Below are positions 26,007-34,189 of a stretch of DNA of 64,000 nt, one piece after another. The DNA comes from Alphaproteobacteria bacterium (GTDB taxonomy: Bacteria > Pseudomonadota > Alphaproteobacteria > Caulobacterales > Aquidulcibacteraceae), in NCBI GenBank assembly GCA_018969015.1, contig JAGWZE010000003.1, positions 1 through 64,000 of the forward strand, in the 5' to 3' direction. The translations under genes and the position numbers were made by a program. The first letter of the stretch is position 1. Each line of letters starts with the position of its first letter. The notes under the pieces are model-generated. The model had not been told where the DNA came from. It saw only the letters and a list, made by a program, of their open reading frames with translations, and did no database searches.

Positions 26007-28220
26007 TTACGACCCCGCCCGCGGCGCCTTCTTCTTTGCGGGCTTCGGCTCTTCCAGGAACCCGCGGTTGCGCAGCAGCGGCTCCACGCTCGGCTCGCGG
26101 CCGCGGAAGCCGACATAGGCGGCCATCCCGTCGCGCGAGTTTCCGGCGGAGTAGACGTACTGGTAGAGCTTCTTGGCGACCTCGGGATTGAAGACGTCGC
26201 CCGTCTCCTTGAAGGCGTCGAAGCCGTCGGCGTCCAGGATTTCCGACCACATGTAGCTGTAGTAGCCGGCCGCGTAGCCGCCCGCGAAGGTGTGCGAGAA
26301 GTGCGGCGGGCGATGGCGCATCACGATCTCGTCCGGCATGCCGATGCGGGCGCGCGTGGCCTTTTCGAAGGCGGTGGCGTCGAGGTTGGCGGGCACGTCC
26401 TTGAGGCTGTGGAAGTCGAGGTCGACGAACGCGGAGGACACGAACTCCACCGTGGCGAAGCCCTGGTTGAAGGTGCGCGAGGCGATCAGGCGATCGACGA
26501 GCGCCTGCGGGATCGGCGCGCCGGTCTCGTGGTGGCGCGCGAAGCGACCGAGGATCTCCGGCGTGAGCAGCCAGTGCTCGTAGATCTGCGCCGGGAACTC
26601 GACGAAGTCCGTCGCGACGGCCGTGCCCGAAAGCGTCGGGTACTTCACGTTCGAGAGCAGGCCGTGCAGCGCGTGGCCGAACTCGTGGAACATCGTCTCG
26701 GCGTCGTCATACGAGACGAGAGTCGGCGCGCCCTTCGACACGCTCATGACGTTGACGACGATCGGCGTGACAGGGCCATCAAGCCCGCTCTGGCGGCGAT
26801 AGCTGCTCATCCACGCGCCCGATTGCTTGTTCGGACGCGCGATGTAGTCGCCGTAGAACAGGCCGACATGGCGACCGTCCTTGTCCTTCACTTCCCAGAC
26901 GCGGACGTCGGGGTGATAGACGGGCAGATCCTTGCGCTCGGCGAACTGCAGGCCGAACAGGCGCTCGGCGGTATAGAACTGCGCCGCGATCATCTGGTCG
27001 AGCGAGAAATAGGGGCGCAGCTCGGCGGCGGAGAGATCGTAGCGCTGCTGGCGGACCTTCTCGGCATAGAAGCGCCAGTCCCACGCCTCGAGCTTGAAGC
27101 CGCCGCCTTCGGCGTCGATCAGCTTCTGCATGTCGGCGCGCTCCTGCAGCGCGCGCTTCAGCGCCGGGCGCCAGACGCGCTCCAGAAGGTCGCGCGCGGC
27201 CTCGGGCGTCTTGGCCATGCGGTCGTCAAGCTGGAACTCGGCGAACGTGTCGTGACCGAGCAGCTTCGCCGCTTCGTTCCGGAGACGGACCATCTCGGCG
27301 ATGATCGCAGTGTTGTCTTCGGCGTCGCGGTTGTCGCCGCGGGCGGCCCAGGCCTTGAAGGCCTTCTCGCGCAGATCGCGGCGGGTGGAGAATTGCAGGA
27401 ACGGCTCCACGGAGGAGCGCTGCAGCGTGATCATCCATTTGCCGTCCTGGCCCGCGGCCTTCGCCGTTTGCGCGGCGGCGGCGATCAATGCGGGCGAGAG
27501 GCCGGCGAGATCGGCCTCGCTGTCCAGCACCATCGTCCATTGGCGGGTGTCGGCGAGCACGTTCTGCGAGAACTTGGTGGAGAGCACGGCCAGGCGCTCG
27601 TTGATCTCGGCATAGCGGACGCGCGCCGGCCCTTCGAGCTTCGCGCCCTGACGCACGAAGCTCGTGTGGTAGCGCTCGACGAGACGCAGCTGCTCCGGCG
27701 TGAAGCCGAGCTGGGCGCGGCGGGCGTGGATCGCTTCGATCCGCGCGAACAGCGCCGGATCGAGCGCGATCGCCGCGCCGTGCGCCGCGAGCTTCGGCGC
27801 GAACTCACGCTGGAGCGCCTGGATCTCGTCATTCGTGTTGGCCGAGGCCATGTTGCCGAACACCGCCTGCGTGCGCGCGAGCAGCGCGCCCGCGCGCTCG
27901 AGCGGCAGGATCGTGTTCTCGAACGTCGCGGGCTCGGCGTTGGCGGCGATGCGGCTCACCTCTGCGCGCTGTTCGGCCATGCCGCGCTCGAGCGCTTCGC
28001 GGAAATGCGACGGCTGGATCTTGTCGAACTGCGGCGCGCCGAACGGCAGCGGGCTCTCGACGAAGAACGGATTGGCGGCGGCGGCCGGTGCGGGCGCAGG
28101 CGTCGCGGCGGCAGCGCTTGCGCCGGCGGTTGGGGCGGGCGTCGTCGTCTCCATCGTCGCGCATCCCATCAGGAACAGGACGGGCGCAATCGCCAGCCCG
28201 AACTTCGAAACCGTCGTCAT
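26007..28220 (-). CDS. M3 family oligopeptidase lipoprotein (dipeptidyl carboxypeptidase-like)
   Basis: This 737-residue zinc oligopeptidase is of the thimet/Dcp family. The N-terminus has a lipobox (LMGC, Cys20) and an alanine/proline-rich linker, so it is probably a periplasmic lipoprotein; E. coli Dcp is soluble. The active site is HEFGH at residues 512-516, with Glu541 (DFVEFPAQ) as third ligand. Downstream HFSHTFAGGYAAGYYSY carries the substrate-binding His and Tyr residues. It cleaves short peptides, perhaps those from cell-wall or signal-peptide breakdown. It is monocistronic. Confidence 0.93.
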   Translation of the reverse strand: MTTVSKFGLAIAPVLFLMGCATMETTTPAPTAGASAAAATPAPAPAAAANPFFVESPLPFGAPQFDKIQPSHFREALERGMAEQRAEVSRIAANAEPATFENTILPLERAGALLARTQAVFGNMASANTNDEIQALQREFAPKLAAHGAAIALDPALFARIEAIHARRAQLGFTPEQLRLVERYHTSFVRQGAKLEGPARVRYAEINERLAVLSTKFSQNVLADTRQWTMVLDSEADLAGLSPALIAAAAQTAKAAGQDGKWMITLQRSSVEPFLQFSTRRDLREKAFKAWAARGDNRDAEDNTAIIAEMVRLRNEAAKLLGHDTFAEFQLDDRMAKTPEAARDLLERVWRPALKRALQERADMQKLIDAEGGGFKLEAWDWRFYAEKVRQQRYDLSAAELRPYFSLDQMIAAQFYTAERLFGLQFAERKDLPVYHPDVRVWEVKDKDGRHVGLFYGDYIARPNKQSGAWMSSYRRQSGLDGPVTPIVVNVMSVSKGAPTLVSYDDAETMFHEFGHALHGLLSNVKYPTLSGTAVATDFVEFPAQIYEHWLLTPEILGRFARHHETGAPIPQALVDRLIASRTFNQGFATVEFVSSAFVDLDFHSLKDVPANLDATAFEKATRARIGMPDEIVMRHRPPHFSHTFAGGYAAGYYSYMWSEILDADGFDAFKETGDVFNPEVAKKLYQYVYSAGNSRDGMAAYVGFRGREPSVEPLLRNRGFLEEPKPAKKKAPRAGS

Positions 28221-28399
28221 AGCCTACACGCTCCTCGCGCCCGAACATCCATGTGAACGGGCGGCTTGCCGAAGCGGCGGAGGCTAGTTTCGGGGGCTCG
28301 TGACGCAAGGCGGCGACGTCCGCAGGGCGGCAATCCGGCGATCACGATTGCGTGGCGCGTCAAGGCGTTCGGTCGCCCAGGCGCCGCGGCTTCGCCCGC

Positions 28400-28912
28400 T
28401 CAGCCTTTGCGCGCCGCGTCGATGGCGGCGACGTCGATCTTGCGCATGGCCATCATCGCGGCGAACGCGCGTTGGGCCTCGGCGCCACCGGCCGCCATCG
28501 CCTCGGTGAGCGTGCGCGGCGTGATCTGCCAGTTGAGCCCCCAGCGGTCTTTGCACCAGCCGCAGGCGCTCTCCTGCCCGCCATTGCCGACGATCGCGTT
28601 CCAGTAGCGGTCGGTCTCTTCCTGGTCGTCGGTAGCGATCTGGAAGGAGAATGCCTCCGTGTGCGGAAAGATCGGTCCGCCATTGAGGCCGATGCACGGG
28701 ACGCCGAACACCGTGAACTCGACCGTGAGCACGTCGCCCTGCTTGCCGGATGGAAAATCCCCCGGCGCGCGATGCACGGCGGTGACGGCGCTGTCGGGAA
28801 AGGTTGCGGCGTAGAAGCGCGCGGCGTCTTCGGCGTCGCCCGCGTACCAGAGGCAGAGCGTGACTTTCGCCGCGGTCGAAGCGGCGTGATCGGAGGCATG
28901 AGCGGACGGCAT
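28400..28912 (-). CDS. PhnB-like VOC family protein
   Basis: This 170-residue protein resembles the PhnB/3-demethylubiquinone methyltransferase-like branch of the VOC superfamily: LCLWYAGDAEDAARFY at the start, GGPIFPHTEAFSFQI in the middle, and the typical CGWCKDRWGLNWQITP. These usually act as dimers and most have no assigned substrate. The second ATG within the gene is less likely. A gap of 113 bp separates it from the CheY-like gene downstream, so a shared transcript is uncertain. Confidence 0.88.
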   Translation of the reverse strand: MPSAHASDHAASTAAKVTLCLWYAGDAEDAARFYAATFPDSAVTAVHRAPGDFPSGKQGDVLTVEFTVFGVPCIGLNGGPIFPHTEAFSFQIATDDQEETDRYWNAIVGNGGQESACGWCKDRWGLNWQITPRTLTEAMAAGGAEAQRAFAAMMAMRKIDVAAIDAARKG

Positions 28913-29025
28913 GACGTGTCCTTCAGCGCGCTGTCGCCGTGTGCGCGCGCGCCAAGGAAGGTCGTCTGGAGAACGTCTTTGCTGTCAAGCCGCAGCGGCG
29001 ACGGGCGCGTCCTTGCGGCCCCGCC

Positions 29026-29898
29026 TCAGCCGGCGCGGGCAGCGGCGCGGCGCTTCACGAGGCCTTCGAGTTCGACAAGGACCTGGGCTTCGGCGTGTTC
29101 GTTGCGCGCTGTGGCGTCGAGGAACAGCGTGATGGCGTTCAGGTGCGCGGTCGCGACGTCGCCCGCGAAGGAGTCGGTCGCGCCGACGGCGTGCACGTAG
29201 GAGACGAGCGAGGCCGCCGCGTTGCGCATCGATGTGTCGCCCGCGCGTTCGGCGGTGCGCTGGATGTCTTCGGCGATCGAGGCAAGCGCGCGCAGCGCCG
29301 TGCGATTGCCCGGGCCGCCCTTGGCCGCTGCGAGCATCGCGCGCGTCGTCATGTCTTTCAATCGGACACGATCGGCCTGCGCGAGCCCTCCTTGTGTTTC
29401 GTCATCCACCAGCCGCCGGGAGGGGCCATCGACCCCGGCCGCCTTCGGACGACGGCGCCGGCACGGGCCCGTGTACTCCACCGCCGCGACGAACGGGCGC
29501 CGGCGCTGGACGATGGCCTCGAGCCGCGCCTGTACGGCCCCAAGCGAAAAGGGCTTGCCGACGAACTCGTCGACGCCGGCCTGCTGGGCCGACATGACGG
29601 CCTCGGCGGTCGCGTGGCCCGTCATCAGCAGGATCGGCACGGCCGGATCGAACGGCGTCTGGCCCTTGCGAATCTGGCGGGTGAACGCGATGCCGTCGAG
29701 GTCCGGCAGGATCCAGTCGCACAACAAGAGGTCGGGCTTGAAGCCGGCCGCCAGCCCGACGGCTGCGGCCGCGGTCTCTGCGGTCTCGACCCGGTTGAGG
29801 CCGAGCGTGCGCAGCGTCTCGATCGCCATGCGCCGGTGGAAGGCGCTGTCGTCGATCACAAGGACGCGCAAGCCGGTTATCGAGACACGGACCGTCAT
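29026..29898 (-). CDS. CheY-like receiver protein with Arg-rich motif and C-terminal helical domain
   Basis: This 290-residue protein has a receiver domain with Asp16/Asp17, phosphoacceptor Asp61 (LLCDWILPD), Thr93 and Lys115. It is followed by RRRPFVAAVEYTGPCRRRR (residues 132-150) and an alanine-rich helical domain with no HTH. The same architecture occurs at 39318. Arginine-rich tails after a CheY-like domain bind cyclic di-GMP in Caulobacter Cle proteins, which tune the flagellar motor. This match is by motif only. It is divergent from an M20 peptidase gene; a CGCGTTAACGCG palindrome lies at 29956-29967. Confidence 0.85.
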   Translation of the reverse strand: MTVRVSITGLRVLVIDDSAFHRRMAIETLRTLGLNRVETAETAAAAVGLAAGFKPDLLLCDWILPDLDGIAFTRQIRKGQTPFDPAVPILLMTGHATAEAVMSAQQAGVDEFVGKPFSLGAVQARLEAIVQRRRPFVAAVEYTGPCRRRRPKAAGVDGPSRRLVDDETQGGLAQADRVRLKDMTTRAMLAAAKGGPGNRTALRALASIAEDIQRTAERAGDTSMRNAAASLVSYVHAVGATDSFAGDVATAHLNAITLFLDATARNEHAEAQVLVELEGLVKRRAAARAG

Positions 29899-29955
29899 AC
29901 GACCAGTCAGTACTGTGGTTCGCTTAAGGCCCGGTGAACACGGCCACCGACCGGG

Positions 29956-29967
29956 CGCGTTAACGCG
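29956..29967. promoter_or_regulatory. Palindrome CGCGTTAACGCG in a divergent promoter region
   Basis: A perfect 12-bp palindrome centred on GTTAAC sits 58 bp upstream of the CheY-like gene and 136 bp upstream of the M20 peptidase. TTAAC is a half-site for the alphaproteobacterial cell-cycle regulator CtrA. One site alone is weak evidence. Confidence 0.4.
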
Positions 29968-30102
29968 TTCATGCGTGAATTCGAGATGATTTTCGTCGCG
30001 CCGGAAGGCGATCCGCGGAGATCGGACCGACTTGAGCCTTCGCCCGTGGTGCGCCACGGTGCGGACATGCGCCGCGCTGGCGCGCGCCCTCCGGAGCCTC
30101 CG

Positions 30103-31557
30103 ATGCGTTCTAACGCCCCCCTCGCCGCCTTGGCCGCCGTCGCACTCGCGCTCCTGGCGGGCCCCGCAGCCGCCAAGCCCGCCGCCGCGCCGCCGGACGG
30201 CACGAGCGCGCTCCCGGCGGCCTGGCAGACGCAGGCGCGCGGCTTCCTGAAAGAGGCGATCGAGATCCCGACCGTCGCCCACCGCGGCCAGGTGCCAGCT
30301 TTCGCCGAAAAGATCGCGGTGCGGCTGCGCGCGGCGGGGTTCCCGGCCGATGCCATCGATATCCGCCCGTACGAGGGCCTTCCCGGCGACAAGACCGCGG
30401 CGCTGATCTTCCGCTGGAAGGCCGAAAAGCCGGCGAAGAAGCCGATGCTGATCCTCGGCCACATGGACGTCGTCGAGGCCAAGCGCGAGGACTGGCGCGA
30501 CGACCCCTTCGTGTTCGCCGAGAAGGACGGCTATTTCTATGGCCGCGGCGCTTCCGACATGAAGAACGGCATCGTGGCGACCGTGACGGCGCTCGCCAAG
30601 CTCAAGGCGGCCGGCTTCAAGCCGCGGCGCGATATCGTGCTGTTCCTGACGGGCGACGAAGAGACGATGCAGAACGGCGCCCTGCTCGGGACGACGACGT
30701 GGCGCAAGGATCTCGACGCCGAGTTCGCGCTCAACGCCGACGGCTGGGGCGGCGGCTTCGACGCCAAGGGACGCCCGCTTGGCTTCTCCCTCAGCGCCGC
30801 GGAAAAGACCTATCAGAGCTATTTTCTGACCGTGCGCAATCGCGGCGGCCATTCGAGCCGTCCGCGTCCGGACAATGCGATCTATGAGCTCGCCACCGCC
30901 TTGAAGAAGCTCGAGGCCCACCGCTTCGCGCCGCAGCTCAATCCCACGACTCGCGCCTATTTCCAGGCCCGCCAGGCGCAGGAGAAAGGCGCCCTCGGCG
31001 ACGCCATGCGCCGTTGGCTGGCCGATCCCAATGACGGCGCCGCCGCCGACGCCATCGAGGCTGACGAGGTCGAGGCGGGCCGCACGCGCACGCGCTGCGT
31101 GGCGACGATGCTCGCCGCCGGCCACGCCGACAACGCGCTGCCGCAGATGGCGCGCGCCACGGTGAACTGCCGCATCATGCCCGGCGTGGAGCCCGTCACC
31201 GTACAGGCCGAACTGCAGGCGCTCCTGGGCGCGGGCGTCGAGATCACGCCGGACCCGGCCTTCATCGGCCGCCCCACGCCCGTTCTGCCGATCCGGGAGG
31301 ACGTGCTCGCCGCCTACACGCAGGCCGTGCGCGCAATCCACGGCCCATCGATGCCGATCATCCCGACGATGGACACGGGAACCACCGACGCGAGCTTCTT
31401 CCGCGCCATCGGCGTCCCCGCCTACGGCGTCGACGGCGGCTGGGGCGTCGTGCCGGACGACGAACGCGCCCACGGCCTCGACGAGCGCATCCCCGTGCGC
31501 GCGCTCTACGACGACGTGCTGCACTGGGAGATCATGGTGCGCGCGCTGGCGAAGTAG
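30103..31557 (+). CDS. M20/M28 family metallopeptidase, secreted
   Basis: This 484-residue exported protein has a signal peptide (1 to about 22, GPAAAKP) and the M20 co-catalytic zinc layout: LGHMDVV (first His and bridging-Asp region), GRGASDMKNG (metal Asp), GDEE (general base Glu and metal Glu), and a C-terminal His. A dimerisation domain (RNRGGHSSRP) is inserted. It is a carboxypeptidase or aminoacylase of the ArgE/DapE/CPG2 family in the periplasm. ATG 30103 has GGAG upstream; longer in-frame starts lack a signal peptide. Confidence 0.9.
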   Translation: MRSNAPLAALAAVALALLAGPAAAKPAAAPPDGTSALPAAWQTQARGFLKEAIEIPTVAHRGQVPAFAEKIAVRLRAAGFPADAIDIRPYEGLPGDKTAALIFRWKAEKPAKKPMLILGHMDVVEAKREDWRDDPFVFAEKDGYFYGRGASDMKNGIVATVTALAKLKAAGFKPRRDIVLFLTGDEETMQNGALLGTTTWRKDLDAEFALNADGWGGGFDAKGRPLGFSLSAAEKTYQSYFLTVRNRGGHSSRPRPDNAIYELATALKKLEAHRFAPQLNPTTRAYFQARQAQEKGALGDAMRRWLADPNDGAAADAIEADEVEAGRTRTRCVATMLAAGHADNALPQMARATVNCRIMPGVEPVTVQAELQALLGAGVEITPDPAFIGRPTPVLPIREDVLAAYTQAVRAIHGPSMPIIPTMDTGTTDASFFRAIGVPAYGVDGGWGVVPDDERAHGLDERIPVRALYDDVLHWEIMVRALAK

Positions 31558-31597
31558 GACGCCGCCGGCGGGGCAACCTTGCCAGCATCACGCCGCC

Positions 31598-31692
31598 GTC
31601 ATCCTCGACGCGCCGGAGGCGCGGCGGAGATCCAGACGTCAGCGCCGCCGCTCTGGATCCCCGCCTCGCACAGGGTGCGAGGCGGGGATGAC
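31598..31692. repeat. Nested inverted repeat between convergent genes
   Basis: Three inverted-repeat pairs share this 95-bp gap. The outer pair is GTCATCC (31598-31604) with GGATGAC (31686-31692). A middle pair is GATCCAGA (31629-31636) with TCTGGATC (31652-31659). A perfect 15-bp hairpin, 31657-31671 with 31675-31689, has loop AGG. It looks like an alphaproteobacterial intergenic repeat element and would also terminate transcription from both sides. Confidence 0.72.
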
Positions 31693-31715
31693 GGAGACGG
31701 TGGTGGCAAGATCCG

Positions 31716-33224
31716 TCACGCCGCCTGCGCGAGTCGCACCACGTCCGCCTGCGCGTCGACGCCGATCGCGGCGAGCATCTCTTCGCGGTCGGGGCCGGGC
31801 TTGGGCGGGTAGGCCTTCGCGTTGGCGCGTTTGCCGCGCGCCCATACCAGCAGCACCTTGGCGAGATTGTTCGGGCGGCCGAGCCACTTCTCGGGATCCT
31901 CGAGCATGTGGAAGCCGCGCATCGCCTCGCGGAGCAGATTGACGTCGCTGCGCACGGCGATGCGCACGCCGTCTTCGACGAAGCTTTCCATCAGCTTGCT
32001 GCGGAGCGTCCGTTTGGCGCCGGGCGTGAGGGCGAAGCGGGCGCGCTTGATCGCGGAACGATCCTGCCGGCGCTGGCTGAGATAGAACGGGCGCAGCTCG
32101 GCGTAGAGCTTCTCCTGGAACGCCACGAGGCGCGCCGTCGGATCGGCGGAGGCGTCGAGCGCCTGGCGCAGCGCCTGCGCGCTCACCGCGGCGAACGAGC
32201 AGCCGCGCCCATAAAGCGGGTTGGTGCGCACGAGCGTGTCGCCGAGCGCGAAATAGCCGCGCGCGGCGGGCTTTCCTTCGACGACGAGATCACGCCAGCG
32301 GCTGACGAGATCGCCCATGCCGTACACGCGACCGACGCCTTCGGACCGGCCCTCGTTCGTCCAGGGCTCGAGGCCCGGCAGCAGCAGCGTGATGCGGTGG
32401 AAGACGTCCGGATCGAGGATCGCCTTGCGCAGCTCCATCTCGACTTCGGGGATCGCGATGGTGATCGAGAAGCAGCCGTTGTCGCCCGGGAACACGCCGA
32501 ACTTCAGGAAGCCGAGATCGCCGGTGCCGGGCGGCGCGCCGGCGCGCGGCGGCTCCGACATGCCGGGCCGCAGGCGGTAGTGGCGCGTGAAATAGAGGAT
32601 GCCGGCGGGCTCCGCCTCTTCGGCGATCGTGGCGCCCTCCTCGCGCAGCTGCTCGAGCGTGAAGCCGGACTTGCCGGAGCTGTCGACGACGATGTCGGCC
32701 GAGAGCGTCACGGGCGCGCCGGCGCGTTCGCCCTCGATCCCCGTGACTTCGATGACGCCGTCTGCACCCTTCTGCGTGACGAGGCGGCGCACCAGCAGGC
32801 CCGTCTCGATGGTGACGTTCGGCAGCGACTGGACGTAGCGGCGCATGGCGAGTTCGAGCGTCGTGCGCCGGCTCGTGATGATGGTGAGATCTGCGTCTTC
32901 CGGCGCAGGGGTGTAGCGCGGGCGCTGGAGATCGGTGAGCATCGCGTCGAAGGGCAGCTCCCGCACGCCGAGCGCGAGCAACTCGTTCAGCAAACGCGGA
33001 TGCTCGGATTTGATGATCGTGCGCAACCGCGCGAGGAACGCGTGGCTCTGGCGCAGATGGCTCACGCCGGTGTGGCGCCAGTCCTGGAACACGGCGTCGG
33101 GATCGTCGCTCGCGGGCGCCTCGTCGCGGTCGACGAGCGTGACGGCGCGGCCCGTGGGCGCGAGCGCGAGCGCCGTGCACAGCCCGCCGATACCGGCGCC
33201 GATGACGAGAACGCGTTCGCTCAT
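31716..33224 (-). CDS. FAD-dependent oxidoreductase (halogenase / geranylgeranyl reductase-like)
   Basis: This 502-residue flavoprotein has the FAD motif GAGIGG at about 9-14, an RxTLE segment (RRTTLELAMRRY) and a late ALGDTLVRTNPLYGRGCSFA, which is the GD motif of PHBH-fold monooxygenases and related reductases. It lacks the WxWxIP motif of tryptophan halogenases. It probably oxidises or reduces a hydrophobic molecule. The start ATG overlaps the stop of the upstream hydrolase (ATGA), so it is the third gene of a tight operon starting at 35871. Confidence 0.85.
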   Translation of the reverse strand: MSERVLVIGAGIGGLCTALALAPTGRAVTLVDRDEAPASDDPDAVFQDWRHTGVSHLRQSHAFLARLRTIIKSEHPRLLNELLALGVRELPFDAMLTDLQRPRYTPAPEDADLTIITSRRTTLELAMRRYVQSLPNVTIETGLLVRRLVTQKGADGVIEVTGIEGERAGAPVTLSADIVVDSSGKSGFTLEQLREEGATIAEEAEPAGILYFTRHYRLRPGMSEPPRAGAPPGTGDLGFLKFGVFPGDNGCFSITIAIPEVEMELRKAILDPDVFHRITLLLPGLEPWTNEGRSEGVGRVYGMGDLVSRWRDLVVEGKPAARGYFALGDTLVRTNPLYGRGCSFAAVSAQALRQALDASADPTARLVAFQEKLYAELRPFYLSQRRQDRSAIKRARFALTPGAKRTLRSKLMESFVEDGVRIAVRSDVNLLREAMRGFHMLEDPEKWLGRPNNLAKVLLVWARGKRANAKAYPPKPGPDREEMLAAIGVDAQADVVRLAQAA

Positions 33225-34189
33225 CCGTCGATCTCCTTCAGGAACGCGAGGATCGCCTCGTTGACCGCCTCGGGCGCCTCCTGCTGGGTCCAGTGGCCCA
33301 CCCCCGGGATCATCTTCGTGAAGCGCAGATCCTTCACGAAATGCGGCATCGCCTGCAGCGCGGCGGCGGCCATCATGATGACGCCGTCGCGATCACCGGC
33401 GACGAAGAAAGCGGGCTGTTCGATCGTCGTCGGTGCGCCTTCCGTGAGTTTCCACGTCAGGTCGTGGTTGCGGTAATAGTTCAGCGGCCCGCGCATGCCC
33501 GACGCGCCGAACTCCGCGGCGTAGAAATCGAGATCGGCTTCGCTCAGCCAGGCCGGGAGCTTCTCCGGGTTTGGCAGGCTGGAGAGCAGATCATCGCCCT
33601 CCTTCTTCGGCGGCAGCGCAGCGAGATCGGTTTCGCCGCCGGCCATCACCAGAAATTTTTTCAGGCTCGTGCGGATGTCGGCCTCGAACTCGGCTTCCGC
33701 CACGCCGGGCTCGAAGAAATAGAGCTGGTAGAAGAACTGACCGGCGAACATCGCGCGCATCAGCGCCATCGGCGGCGACGGCGCGCGCGGCATGAACGGA
33801 ACCGAAAGCGCGCCGACCGCGCGCACGTTCTTGGGATGGTGCAGCGCCGTGGCCCAGGCGGTGGGCGCGCCCCAGTCGTGCCCGATCACGACGGCGGTCT
33901 CGTAGCCGAGCGCGCCGACGAGGCCGATCACGTCGTTGACGACCTCGACTTGATTGTAGGCCTCGATCGCGGCCGGTTTGTCGCTCTTGCCGTAGCCGCG
34001 CATGTCGGGCGCGACGACGTGGTAGCCGGCGGCCGCGAGCGGCGCGAACTGATGGCGCCACGAGTACCAGGACTCGGGGAAGCCGTGCAGCAACAGCACG
34101 AGCCGCTTCTGCCCCGCGCCGGCCTCGGCGATGTTCAGCTCGACGCCGTTGGTGCGGACGCGCCGCTGCGTGACGCCTGGCCAGCTCAT
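33221..34189 (-). CDS. Alpha/beta hydrolase, epoxide-hydrolase-like
   Basis: This 322-residue enzyme has the epoxide-hydrolase layout: HGFPESWYSWR (oxyanion region), DMRGYGKSDKP, nucleophile elbow GHDWGAP with Asp rather than Ser, lid-domain tyrosines, and a C-terminal His in VGHWTQQEAP. An Asp nucleophile with HGFPE fits epoxide hydrolases and haloalkane dehalogenases. It overlaps both neighbours by 4 bp (ATGA), showing a coupled three-gene operon. A paralogue of the same type lies at 43135. Confidence 0.9.
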   Translation of the reverse strand: MSWPGVTQRRVRTNGVELNIAEAGAGQKRLVLLLHGFPESWYSWRHQFAPLAAAGYHVVAPDMRGYGKSDKPAAIEAYNQVEVVNDVIGLVGALGYETAVVIGHDWGAPTAWATALHHPKNVRAVGALSVPFMPRAPSPPMALMRAMFAGQFFYQLYFFEPGVAEAEFEADIRTSLKKFLVMAGGETDLAALPPKKEGDDLLSSLPNPEKLPAWLSEADLDFYAAEFGASGMRGPLNYYRNHDLTWKLTEGAPTTIEQPAFFVAGDRDGVIMMAAAALQAMPHFVKDLRFTKMIPGVGHWTQQEAPEAVNEAILAFLKEIDG

